From NCBI RefSeq assembly GCF_019038435.1, contig NZ_JAGPOX010000074.1:1-46988 (forward strand): 46,988 bases of DNA, in the 5' to 3' direction. This document shows, one piece after another, positions 24,783 to 32,174 of the stretch. Positions within the stretch are counted from its first letter, which is position 1, and each line of letters begins with the position of its first letter. The position numbers and the translations under genes are program-made. Under the pieces are notes generated by a model. The model had not been told where the DNA came from, searched no databases, and was given only the letters and a program-made list of their open reading frames with translations. The stretch comes from Nocardia alni. Lineage in GTDB: Bacteria > Actinomycetota > Actinomycetes > Mycobacteriales > Mycobacteriaceae.

Positions 24783-25172
24783 TCAGGCCGCGCGGCGGAT
24801 CTGCAATGCCGAGGTCACCAGCGGTACCTGCAGCGGCAACCGCAGCACGGAGATCAGTTTGACCGGCAATCCGGCCTTGGGGTTACGCAGTGAATCCGCC
24901 GTGTACTGCACGTTCGCCGGGAAGACCGCGATGAACAGCAGTGCGGCCAGCAGCCCGCCCAGACGCCGGGTGCGCGGCACGGCGAGCGCGGTCGCGACCG
25001 TGAGTTCGGCAACCCCGGAGAGGTAGGTGTACGTGCGCGCGCTGCCGGGTAGCGAGGGCGGCACGATCGCGTCGAAGAACTTGGGCGTCACGAAATGCAG
25101 CGTGCCGGCGCCGAATAGTAATGTGACAAGCAGAAATAGACGACCACGCCGGGCCGGGGATTCATCGCTCAT
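24783..25172 (-). CDS. DoxX-type integral membrane protein
   Basis: 129 residues from ATG 25172. About four membrane segments: LFLLVTLLFGAGTLHFV, a second around LSGVAELTVATALAV, LGGLLAALLFIAVFPANVQYT and a C-terminal LPLQVPLVTSALQI. The pattern GTLHFVTPKFFDAIVPPSLPG with LSGVAEL is typical of DoxX/MauE-like proteins. Function unknown; some relatives pair with redox enzymes. It is convergent with adnB; a weak GC-rich hairpin lies at 24744-24773. At the matching place M. tuberculosis has the unrelated Rv3200c channel gene. Confidence 0.8.
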   Translation of the reverse strand: MSDESPARRGRLFLLVTLLFGAGTLHFVTPKFFDAIVPPSLPGSARTYTYLSGVAELTVATALAVPRTRRLGGLLAALLFIAVFPANVQYTADSLRNPKAGLPVKLISVLRLPLQVPLVTSALQIRRAA

Positions 25173-25298
25173 GTTGTGTCATTCTTGCATGTCGGCGCGT
25201 GGAGGTCGTTGTCGCCCGGACTCGTTGTTCACGGCATGATCTCGGCCCGCTGTCCTATGCCTGACCGAGCCGTCATCCAGGACGGTTAGTCTCGACGT

Positions 25299-26231
25299 GT
25301 GGCTGCTTTCGAATTGAATCAAGTTCCGATGCTGTCCCGGTCCGGACTCGACCGCACCGAGGAGTTGCGCAAGAACGAACAGGCCCTGAAGGAGGGCTGG
25401 GCCACCGCGCGGTTACTGCGGCTGAACCGGCGCGGGCAGTTTCGGGTCGAGGAGGCCGAGGTCGTGCTGGAGCCGGCGACCTCGCTGGCCGCCGAACCGA
25501 TTCCGCAGGCGGTATTTCTCGGCATCGATGGCGGCAGTCACATCTGGGCGGTGCGCGACAACGATCTCGCCGGTCAGCTGACGGATCTGCGCACCGCGGG
25601 CATGGGCACGGTGCGGCTGGACGACGCGCTGCTCGGTGTCCTGTCGAGCGCGCTCGCCCTGCTGAACTGGCACGACCGTGCCGGCTTCAGCGCCGCCGAC
25701 GGCACCCCGACCACCCCCGTGAACGGCGGCTGGTCGCGTCTGGACGAATCCGGCCACGAGGAGTTCCCGCGCATCGACCCGGCGGTGATCTGCCTGGTGC
25801 ACGACGGCGCCGACCGGGTGCTGCTGGCCCGCCAGCAGACCTGGCCCGAGCGCATGTTCTCGATCCTGGCGGGATTCGTGGAGGCCGGGGAATCGCTGGA
25901 GCGCTGCGTCCAGCGCGAGATCCTCGAGGAGGTCGGCGTCGATCTCCACGACATCCGCTACCTGGGTAGCCAGCCCTGGCCGATGCCGCGCTCGCTGATG
26001 CTGGGCTTCACCGCCATCGCCGACCCGGACCAGCCGCTGGTCTTCTCCGACGGTGAGATCGGCGAGGCGCACTGGTTCACCCGCGACGAGGTCCGCGCGG
26101 CCCTGGCCGCGGGCGCCTGGGGTTCGGTCGTGGGCACGACGAGCGCGGACGCGGCCGAGCATCGCCTGCTACTGCCCGGCTCGATCTCCATCGCCCGCAC
26201 CATCGTCGAATCCTGGGCAGCCGCAGAGTAA
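25299..26231 (+). CDS. nudC: NAD(+) diphosphatase NudC
   Basis: 310 residues from GTG 25299. Nudix hydrolase that cleaves NAD(H) to NMN(H) and AMP. The Nudix box is complete (GFVEAGESLERCVQREILEEVGVDL, about residues 190-214), and SQPWPMPRSLMLGF right after it is the NudC-specific motif. The N-terminal NADH-pyrophosphatase domain is present. The region that holds a four-cysteine zinc site in E. coli NudC reads HDRAGFSAADGTPTTPVNGG here with no cysteine, so zinc is not bound there. The context (uvrD2, mrx1, adnAB) copies M. tuberculosis Rv3199c. Confidence 0.92.
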   Translation: MAAFELNQVPMLSRSGLDRTEELRKNEQALKEGWATARLLRLNRRGQFRVEEAEVVLEPATSLAAEPIPQAVFLGIDGGSHIWAVRDNDLAGQLTDLRTAGMGTVRLDDALLGVLSSALALLNWHDRAGFSAADGTPTTPVNGGWSRLDESGHEEFPRIDPAVICLVHDGADRVLLARQQTWPERMFSILAGFVEAGESLERCVQREILEEVGVDLHDIRYLGSQPWPMPRSLMLGFTAIADPDQPLVFSDGEIGEAHWFTRDEVRAALAAGAWGSVVGTTSADAAEHRLLLPGSISIARTIVESWAAAE

Positions 26232-26233
26232 TA

Positions 26234-26295
26234 CCGGCAAGCGCGAGTGCGGCCGCAGGATCTGCGGTCGCACTCGCGCGTTGTTCGGTTGCCGG
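26234..26295. terminator. Bidirectional hairpin terminator between nudC and mrx1
   Basis: GCGCGAGTGCGGCCGCAG (26241-26258) pairs with CTGCGGTCGCACTCGCGC (26262-26279) around GAT with a single G-U pair; CCGGCAA (26234-26240) and TTGCCGG (26289-26295) add an outer stem. It separates convergent genes; no long T-tract. Confidence 0.75.
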
Positions 26296-26296
26296 C

Positions 26297-26548
26297 TCAG
26301 GCTATGGCGGCCAAGGCCTGTTTGACCTGGACCAGGCTGGGGTTGGTGGCGGTCGAGCCGTCGCTGTATCGCACTGTCGGCACCACGTGGTTGCCGCCGT
26401 TGACGCTGCCGACGAACTCGGCGGCCTCGGGGTTCTGCTCGATATCGACCTTGGTGTAGGTGATACCCGCCTCGTCGAGTTGCTTCTCGAGGCGGCGGCA
26501 GTAGCCGCACCAGGTCGTCGAGTACATGGTCAGGTCGGTCGCAGTCAC
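26297..26548 (-). CDS. mrx1: Mycoredoxin 1
   Basis: 83 residues from GTG 26548. Glutaredoxin-like fold with the active site CGYC (YSTTWCGYCRRLEKQLDEAG), the cis-Pro region VVPTV and the C-terminal TNPSLVQVKQAL. Mycoredoxin-1 reduces mycothiol mixed disulfides in the cytoplasm of mycothiol-producing actinobacteria; the first Cys is the nucleophile. The M. tuberculosis counterpart is Rv3198A, also between uvrD2 and nudC. It lies 39 bp after the DUF4189 gene on the same strand. A short palindrome ACCTCG-AA-CGAGGT sits at 26559-26572 just upstream. Confidence 0.92.
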   Translation of the reverse strand: MTATDLTMYSTTWCGYCRRLEKQLDEAGITYTKVDIEQNPEAAEFVGSVNGGNHVVPTVRYSDGSTATNPSLVQVKQALAAIA

Positions 26549-26587
26549 AGTTGATTCAACCTCGAACGAGGTCCCGGTGTTCCCGGG

Positions 26588-27265
26588 TCAGTTGTCGGAG
26601 GCGCACTTGGACCAGGTCTTGTACGGGCCGACGACCTGATAGTCGTTCTGTGCCGCATTGATCGCCGCGTTCAGTGCCTCGGTGGCGGTGTTACCCGTGG
26701 ACGAGGCCCAGCCGTCGTTGTTGTGCCCCACGGCGACGGCGACACAGCCGTTCTCGATCGAGATGGCGGGCTTGCAGGCGCCGCCGCAGTCGCTCTCGGC
26801 GCGCGCGGTCGCGGCGTCGGCGCTGATCGGGCTCGTGGCCCAGACCGCCTGCTGGGTGGTGTCGCTGTAGGTGACCGCGATCCATACGTTCGCAGGCTCG
26901 GGCGTGGTGGTATTCGGCGGGGTCGTGTCGGTCGTCTCCGTCGTCGCGACCACGGACGAGGTGCTGGACCCGGCCGCGACGTTGTTGTCGTCCTTGTGGT
27001 GCGGGCGCAGCACGAAGAAGGCCGCCACGCCGACCACGATCAGGCCGACCACCGCCACGGCTATGACCAAGGGGATGTTCGTTCCGCCGCCACCACCACC
27101 GGAGCCGGGCGCCGGGCCGACGCCGTACGGCGGGATTTGGCCGGGCGGGACCTGCCCGGGTGGATAGGACTGCGTCGGCGGGTACTGCCCCGCTGGATAT
27201 TGGCCCTGCTGATACTGCTGACCAGTTGGATATTGCCCTGGTGAAGGGTTGGGCGGGTAGCTCAC
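26588..27265 (-). CDS. Membrane-anchored DUF4189 protein
   Basis: 225 residues from GTG 27265. N-terminal cytosolic segment (about 1-60) rich in Pro, Gly, Gln and Tyr (PPNPSPGQYPTGQQYQQGQY), one membrane span (IPLVIAVAVVGLIVVGVAAFFVL, about 63-85), a Thr/Ser/Pro linker (about 90-120) and an exported DUF4189-type domain (WIAVTYSDTTQQAVWATS, AESDCGGACKPAISIENGCVAVAVG, ATEALNAAINAAQND). Cys residues in the exported domain may form disulfides. The function of the domain is unknown. Pro-rich heads like this are frequent in actinobacterial envelope proteins. Confidence 0.8.
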   Translation of the reverse strand: MSYPPNPSPGQYPTGQQYQQGQYPAGQYPPTQSYPPGQVPPGQIPPYGVGPAPGSGGGGGGTNIPLVIAVAVVGLIVVGVAAFFVLRPHHKDDNNVAAGSSTSSVVATTETTDTTPPNTTTPEPANVWIAVTYSDTTQQAVWATSPISADAATARAESDCGGACKPAISIENGCVAVAVGHNNDGWASSTGNTATEALNAAINAAQNDYQVVGPYKTWSKCASDN

Positions 27266-27603
27266 GACCCCACCTCGCTGGCGCTCGGCTCCGTCGTGCG
27301 CAAGGCGCGCTGGCCTGATGGTTCGCTCCGCTTCGCTACGCTCACGACTCTGCCTCACGGGTATTCGGTTCCGCTGTGCGCAAGTAATACGGTGAATCGG
27401 GTTCGCTTCGTTCGATGCGAGAAGTCCGCTGAGCCGTTGTTGGTGCCTTCACCGAAGCACCCCCGCCATTCTTGTGGTCCACCCGTTTGATTCGTCACTG
27501 TAGCGCACGTCGGCGTCCTGTTTCTCACCGAATTCACGTGCGGTGCGGTCGGTTCGTCGCACTTGCGCCGACGGTTGCGGCGGACCTGTCGTACCCCACT
27601 GTC
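27266..27603. other. Spacer between DUF4189 gene and uvrD2
   Basis: 338 bases with no credible gene. It carries GCTCCGCTTCGCTACGCTCAC at 27325-27345, an inverted near-copy of the motif at 20502-20526, and on the minus strand a -10-like TACAGT near 27500. Nothing else recognised. Confidence 0.4.
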
Positions 27604-29775
27604 ATGATGGAGCGCGTGCCGGTCTCCACTCCTTCGCCCCGCCCGCTGCTCGCCGGTCTCGACCCCGAGCAGGCGGCCGCCGTGCGTGCACCGCGTGGTC
27701 CGGTCTGCGTGCTCGCGGGCGCGGGGACGGGTAAGACGCGCACCATCACCCATCGCATCGCGCATCTGGTGTCGGCCGGACACGTGCGGGCCGATCAGGT
27801 GCTCGCGGTCACCTTCACCGCCCGCGCGGCGGGGGAGTTGCGGGGCCGCCTGCGCACCCTGGGCCTGGGCGAGGCGAATGCGGTGCAGGCCCGTACCTTT
27901 CACGCCGCGGCCCTGCGTCAGTTGCGTTATTTCTGGCCGCAGGTCGTCGGGGAGGTGCCGTGGCGGCTGATCGACAGCAAATTCCCGATCGTCTCGCAGG
28001 CCGCCCACCGCGCGGGCCTGTCCACCGTCACCGAGAGCGTGCGCGACCTGGCCGGTGAGATCGAGTGGGCCAAGGCCTCGCTGATCGCCCCGGAGGATTA
28101 CCCGGCCGCCGCCGCCCGCCAGCGCCGCGATACCCCGTATGAGCCGAGCCGCGTCGCCGAGGTCTACATCGGATACGAGGCGCTCAAGTCCAGCGCCGAG
28201 GGCATGCTGCTGGATTTCGACGATCTGCTGCTGCACACCGCCGCGGCGCTGGAGGAGTATCCGGCCGTCGCCGAGGAGTTCCGCGGCCGCTACCGCTGTT
28301 TCGTGGTGGACGAGTATCAGGACGTCACCCCGCTGCAACAGCGCGTCCTGGACGCCTGGCTGGGCGGGCGCGACGATCTGACCGTCGTCGGCGACGCCAA
28401 CCAGACCATCTACTCCTTCACCGGCGCGAGTCCCGCCTACCTACTGGATTTCTCCCGTCGCTTCCCGGAGGCGACGGTGGTCCGCCTGGAGCGCGACTAT
28501 CGCTCAACCCCGCAGGTGGTCTCGCTGGCCAACCGGGTCATCGGCGCGGCCCGTGGCCGCATCGCGGGCACCCGGTTGCAGTTGATCGGCCAGCGCGCCG
28601 AGGGCCCGGAACCGGTATTCGCCGAATTCGACGACGAACCGGCCGAGGCGCTCGCGGTCACCAAGAGCATCGCCCGGCTGCTGGGCTCCGGCGTGCCCGC
28701 CGCGGAGATCGCGGTGCTGTACCGCATCAACGCGCAGTCCGAGGCGTACGAGCAGGCGCTCACCGAGGCCGGGATCGCCTATCAGGTGCGTGGCGGCGAG
28801 GGCTTCTTCCAGCGGCCCGAGGTCCGTCAGGCGGTGCAGGCATTGCGCCAGACGGCCAACCGCGACGATCTCCCCGATGCCCGCGGCGCCGATCTGGTCA
28901 CCCTGGTCCGTGCGGCACTGGCGCGACTGGGTCTGACCAGCGAGGAGCCCACCGGCGCGCAGGCGCGCGAACGCTGGTCCTCGCTCGTCGCGCTGGTCCA
29001 GCTCACCGAGGAGTTGGTCGAGCAGGACTCCGATCTCGAACTTCCGGCTCTGCTGCGCGAACTCGCCACCCGCGCCGAGGCGCGGCACCCGCCGACCGTG
29101 CAGGGTGTCACGCTGGCCTCGCTGCACGCGGCCAAGGGCCTGGAGTGGGATGCGGTATTCCTGGTCGGTCTCGCCGACGGCACCCTGCCGATCGCGCACG
29201 TCCTCGGTGAGGGCGGCACGGTCACCGACGAGTCCGCGCTCGAAGAGGAGCGGCGGCTGCTGTACGTGGGCGTCACCCGGGCGCGCGAACACCTGCGCCT
29301 GTCGTGGGCCCTGTCACGCAGCGCGGGCGGCCGCAAGTCCCGCCGTCGCAGCCGGTTCCTGAACGAACTGGTCCCCGAGAATTCGCCCGCGTCGCGGATC
29401 GCGCAGCCCGCCGACAGGCGTGCGCCCACTCGTAAGCATCCGACGTGCCGGATCTGCGGCCGCCCGCTGCTCGGCACGACCTCCACGATGCTCGGGCGCT
29501 GTTCGCGCTGCCCTGCCGATCTGGACGTCGGACTGCTGACCGCGTTGCAGGACTGGCGCAAGGAGAAGGCCGACGAGCTGTCGGTGCCGCATTTCGTGGT
29601 GTTCAGCGACACCACGCTGACCGCGATCGCCGAGCAACGTCCGGGCGACGATCGCGCGCTGGTCTCGATCCCGGGAATCGGGGCCAAGAAGTTGCGTCAA
29701 TTCGGCGCCGACGTACTGGCCCTAGTGCACTCGCGCGAGCGCGCGCAAGCCCATAAAAGTGCAGGTGAAAAATAG
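27604..29775 (+). CDS. uvrD2: ATP-dependent DNA helicase UvrD2
   Basis: 723 residues from ATG 27604 (ATG 27607 and GTG 27616 are alternatives). Superfamily 1A helicase: Walker A AGAGTGKT (38-45), VTFTARAAGEL, motif II VVDEYQDVTPLQ (about 235-246), GDANQTIYSFTGAS, LASLHAAKGLEWDAVFLVG and LLYVGVTRAREHLRL. After the motor come a tetracysteine motif (CRIC and CSRC, about 614 and 637) and an HRDC domain (about 645-715, LVSIPGIGAKKLRQFG), the arrangement that defines actinobacterial UvrD2, an essential 3'-5' helicase in mycobacteria. The stop codon overlaps the whiB7 promoter region. Confidence 0.92.
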   Translation: MMERVPVSTPSPRPLLAGLDPEQAAAVRAPRGPVCVLAGAGTGKTRTITHRIAHLVSAGHVRADQVLAVTFTARAAGELRGRLRTLGLGEANAVQARTFHAAALRQLRYFWPQVVGEVPWRLIDSKFPIVSQAAHRAGLSTVTESVRDLAGEIEWAKASLIAPEDYPAAAARQRRDTPYEPSRVAEVYIGYEALKSSAEGMLLDFDDLLLHTAAALEEYPAVAEEFRGRYRCFVVDEYQDVTPLQQRVLDAWLGGRDDLTVVGDANQTIYSFTGASPAYLLDFSRRFPEATVVRLERDYRSTPQVVSLANRVIGAARGRIAGTRLQLIGQRAEGPEPVFAEFDDEPAEALAVTKSIARLLGSGVPAAEIAVLYRINAQSEAYEQALTEAGIAYQVRGGEGFFQRPEVRQAVQALRQTANRDDLPDARGADLVTLVRAALARLGLTSEEPTGAQARERWSSLVALVQLTEELVEQDSDLELPALLRELATRAEARHPPTVQGVTLASLHAAKGLEWDAVFLVGLADGTLPIAHVLGEGGTVTDESALEEERRLLYVGVTRAREHLRLSWALSRSAGGRKSRRRSRFLNELVPENSPASRIAQPADRRAPTRKHPTCRICGRPLLGTTSTMLGRCSRCPADLDVGLLTALQDWRKEKADELSVPHFVVFSDTTLTAIAEQRPGDDRALVSIPGIGAKKLRQFGADVLALVHSRERAQAHKSAGEK

Positions 29776-29806
29776 GTTGTGCGTATGTGTAGAACGCCCG
29801 TAGGGT
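29767..29806 (+). promoter_or_regulatory. whiB7 promoter with AT-rich WhiB7 box
   Basis: GAAAAATA (29767-29774) directly precedes -35 TTGTGC (29777-29782); an 18-base spacer leads to -10 TAGGGT (29801-29806). An AT-rich block immediately upstream of the -35 is the known target of the WhiB7 AT-hook with SigA, so this promoter should be autoregulated. It overlaps the last codons of uvrD2. Confidence 0.7.
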
Positions 29807-29882
29807 TGATCGCATGCACCGGGAGGTCATCCCGGCGCGCACAGTGATCCAACGGATACGAGTTATGGAGGGAGGCAGACCA

Positions 29883-30203
29883 ATGAACGGCATCGTGAAC
29901 TTCATCGCCCCAATGGGCGTTGGCGCGTCGGTTCCGTGCGTGCCCGCCTCCCGGGGGGTCCTCATGCAGGGGACCGGGCTGTCCGTACGCATTACAAGCG
30001 TTTTCGGTGCCGAATTGCAAGCGCCGAAGCATGTGATCAAAGCGGATAAGCCCCAGCGGAGCTGGCACCCGACATTTGCCAACCTCGGCGCCCAGGCAAC
30101 GCATGCCGGAATGCACCCGGCATACCTGCCGCAGGCAGCCCGCCTCCGCGAGGCAGACCCAGCGACCGTGATCAGGAGTCGACACCGAAGTCGACTCAGG
30201 TAG
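29883..30203 (+). CDS. Upstream ORF in the whiB7 leader
   Basis: 106 residues starting at ATG 29883 behind a strong GGAGGGAGG; an in-frame ATG at 29814 lies at the predicted transcript start. The product (MNGIVNFIAPMGVGASVPCV at the start, RSRHRSRLR at the end) has no recognised domain. Its stop TAG lies 22 bases before the attenuator stem, so ribosome position on this ORF can control folding of the leader. Many AT-richer codons (AAA, ACA, TTT, GTA, CAA) contrast with neighbouring genes. It is probably regulatory rather than a source of functional protein. Confidence 0.6.
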   Translation: MNGIVNFIAPMGVGASVPCVPASRGVLMQGTGLSVRITSVFGAELQAPKHVIKADKPQRSWHPTFANLGAQATHAGMHPAYLPQAARLREADPATVIRSRHRSRLR

Positions 30204-30224
30204 GGAAACTTCCCACCAGCCTCC

Positions 30225-30265
30225 TGGCCACGGATCGCATAAAGCGAAACCGTGGCCATAGTTTT
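30225..30265 (+). terminator. Intrinsic terminator in the whiB7 leader
   Basis: TGGCCACGG (30225-30233) and CCGTGGCCA (30250-30258) form a perfect 9-bp stem followed by TAGTTTT. It stands 71 bases before the whiB7 start codon, so it must be an attenuator, not the end of an operon. Confidence 0.85.
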
Positions 30266-30335
30266 ATCGGCTCTCAGCCACCGGCACCGGTTCCGCAGAA
30301 AGAAACGACCGCTGCACGAGCTGAAGGAGCACCAC

Positions 30336-30644
30336 GTGTCTACCGCGACCGTTACTCGCGTGACATGCCGTCCATCCGTGGCCCCTACCACCCGTAGCCG
30401 GGGAGTCTCGCTGACCCTGCCCTGCCGGGCAGGCAACCCCGACCTCTGGTTCGCCGAGAACCCGGCGCAGCTGGAGGAGGCGAAGGCACTGTGCGCCTCC
30501 TGCCCGATCCGCAAGGGCTGCCTGAGCGCCGCTCTGGACCGGGCTGAGCCCTGGGGTGTCTGGGGTGGAGAGATCTTCGACCAGGGTGTCGTGATCGCCC
30601 GCAAGCGGCCGCGTGGCCGCCCGCGCAAGGTGTCCGCGGCATGA
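30336..30644 (+). CDS. whiB7: WhiB7 multidrug-resistance regulator
   Basis: 102 residues from GTG 30336 with AAGGAG 6 bases upstream. Wbl protein with four Fe-S cysteines (Cys30, Cys53, Cys56, Cys62; LPCRAGNPDLWF and LCASCPIRKGC), the GVWGGE turn (74-79) and a C-terminal AT-hook RGRP (93-96) that distinguishes WhiB7. WhiB7 binds the SigA C-terminal region and activates genes for intrinsic resistance to ribosome-targeting antibiotics. Position next to uvrD2 matches Rv3197A. Expression should be governed by its own promoter and the leader attenuator. Confidence 0.95.
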   Translation: MSTATVTRVTCRPSVAPTTRSRGVSLTLPCRAGNPDLWFAENPAQLEEAKALCASCPIRKGCLSAALDRAEPWGVWGGEIFDQGVVIARKRPRGRPRKVSAA

Positions 30645-30675
30645 TCCGCCCCGTGCATCACGGGGGACCAGGCCA

Positions 30676-30706
30676 AGCCCCGCATCTCGGTGAGAGATGC
30701 GGGGCT
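30676..30706. terminator. Bidirectional terminator between whiB7 and ABC1 gene
   Basis: AGCCCCGCATCTC (30676-30688) and GAGATGCGGGGCT (30694-30706) form a perfect 13-bp stem with loop GGTGA, between convergent genes. It lacks a clear T-tract. Confidence 0.75.
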
Positions 30707-30726
30707 CGGTGTGTATCAGGGGGTGT

Positions 30727-32070
30727 TCAGCTGGCGGAACGGTGCTCGGCGTATCCCGGCACCCAGTCGTTCGTCAGCTTCATGAACGGGACCTCGGCGT
30801 CGAGCTGGGCGCAGATGCCGATGGAACCGGCCAGCACCCGGAAGACCATGATGTGCTCGGCCGGAAGTTGCAGCGCCATACCGGTTTTCATCTCCGGCCG
30901 GTTGACGTCGGTGGCCTTGCCCGCAACACGCTGCATCCACTTGCGGGTGAAGTGGAACGATTCGGACCGAATCGGATCGGTGAACGGTCGCAGATAGTCG
31001 GCGATCTCCTGGTGGGTCACCGTGCGGCCGGGAATGACCCAGCCGTTGTCGTACATCAGGGTGGTCAGCTCGTCGAACCGTTCGTCCACCGCCATCGCCA
31101 TCATCTGACCCAGAATCGGCGGGAATCCGTGGGGCAGTGGTGCGCATGCCCCGTAATCGATGACCGACAGGCGGCCGTCGCCGAGCATCATGAAGTTGCC
31201 CGGGTGCGGATCGGCGTGCAGCAGTCCGACGATCGCCGGCGAGGAGAAATGGAATTCGCCCATCAGCGCGGCCACATGGTTGCGCAGTTCGACGGTGCCC
31301 TCGGGATCCTCGGCGCCCTGCCTGATGATGGCGGAAACCGGTGTGGCGTCCAGCCATTCGCTGACGAGCACCTTGGGTGAGCTCGCGACCACCCGGGGCA
31401 CCACGAACCGGGGATGCGCGTCGAATGCCTTGGCGAACTGGCGTTGGTTGGCGGCCTCGTGACGGTAGTCGAGCTCTTCCTCGGTGCGCTCGGTGATCTC
31501 GGTGAGGATGGGTTTGACGTCGGCGCCCGGAATGACCGCGCTCATCATCCCGGCCATCCGATTCAGGGTCTTCAGATCCGCGCGCAGTGCCTCGTCCGCG
31601 CCCGGATACTGCACCTTCACCGCGACCTCGCGCCCGTCGGACCACACCGCCCGGTGCACCTGGCCGATACTGGCCGAGGCGGCCGGCTCGTCGTCGAACT
31701 CGCGGAAGCGCTGCCGCCACGCCGTGCCGAGTTGCTGATCCAGCATTCGATGGACCGCCGCGGCGGGCATCGGCGGTGCCGCGGATTGCAGCTTGGTCAG
31801 CGCCTCGCGGTAGTGCTCGCCGAATTCCTCCGGCACCGCGGCCTCCATCACCGACAGCGCCTGCCCGAATTTCATCGCCCCGCCCTTGAGCTCACCCAGG
31901 ACGGAGAACAGCTGCTCGGCGGCTCGCTGATTCAGCTGCGCGTTGATCTCCTGCTTATCGCCCCCGGCGAGCCGGCGGCCGAACCCCACGGCCGCGCGTC
32001 CGGCGATACCCAGCGGGATCTTGGCCAGCTTGGCATTGCGGGACGACCGCCGACTCACAATCTCAGACAC
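30727..32070 (-). CDS. ABC1/AarF/UbiB-family atypical kinase
   Basis: 447 residues. The ABC1 family carries the KxGQ signature, seen here as MKFGQALSVMEAAVPEEF, followed by ASIGQVHRAVWSDGREVAVKVQYPG (ATP-binding Ala-rich loop and Lys), YRHEAANQRQFAKAF, VSEWLDATP, and the catalytic-loop region LLHADPHPGNFMML with SVIDYGAC (Asp equivalents). Family members are kinase-like ATPases linked to quinone or lipid metabolism. The syntenic Rv3197 lies next to whiB7 in M. tuberculosis and has been tied to the WhiB7 regulon. No membrane segment is obvious. Confidence 0.88.
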   Translation of the reverse strand: MSEIVSRRSSRNAKLAKIPLGIAGRAAVGFGRRLAGGDKQEINAQLNQRAAEQLFSVLGELKGGAMKFGQALSVMEAAVPEEFGEHYREALTKLQSAAPPMPAAAVHRMLDQQLGTAWRQRFREFDDEPAASASIGQVHRAVWSDGREVAVKVQYPGADEALRADLKTLNRMAGMMSAVIPGADVKPILTEITERTEEELDYRHEAANQRQFAKAFDAHPRFVVPRVVASSPKVLVSEWLDATPVSAIIRQGAEDPEGTVELRNHVAALMGEFHFSSPAIVGLLHADPHPGNFMMLGDGRLSVIDYGACAPLPHGFPPILGQMMAMAVDERFDELTTLMYDNGWVIPGRTVTHQEIADYLRPFTDPIRSESFHFTRKWMQRVAGKATDVNRPEMKTGMALQLPAEHIMVFRVLAGSIGICAQLDAEVPFMKLTNDWVPGYAEHRSAS

Positions 32071-32174
32071 CTCCCCATTCTGTCGGACAGACCGGCCGGT
32101 GTGCCATGAGAATTAGGTAAACCTCTCACCGTGCGGTGAGTCACAGCGTATGCGGTGAGTCGCAGTGGATATGG

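Larger units (their letters stand above)
29813..30335 (+). promoter_or_regulatory. Long whiB7 5' leader (attenuator)
   Basis: About 520 bases from the predicted transcription start to the whiB7 GTG. It contains a translated-looking upstream ORF (29883-30203), a perfect hairpin GAGTCGAC/GTCGACTC (30176-30197) overlapping the end of that ORF, a small GGGAA/TTCCC element (30203-30214) and an intrinsic terminator (30225-30265). This is the layout of the ribosome-sensing attenuation known for mycobacterial whiB7 and Streptomyces wblC: slowed translation by antibiotics should prevent terminator formation. Confidence 0.75.
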
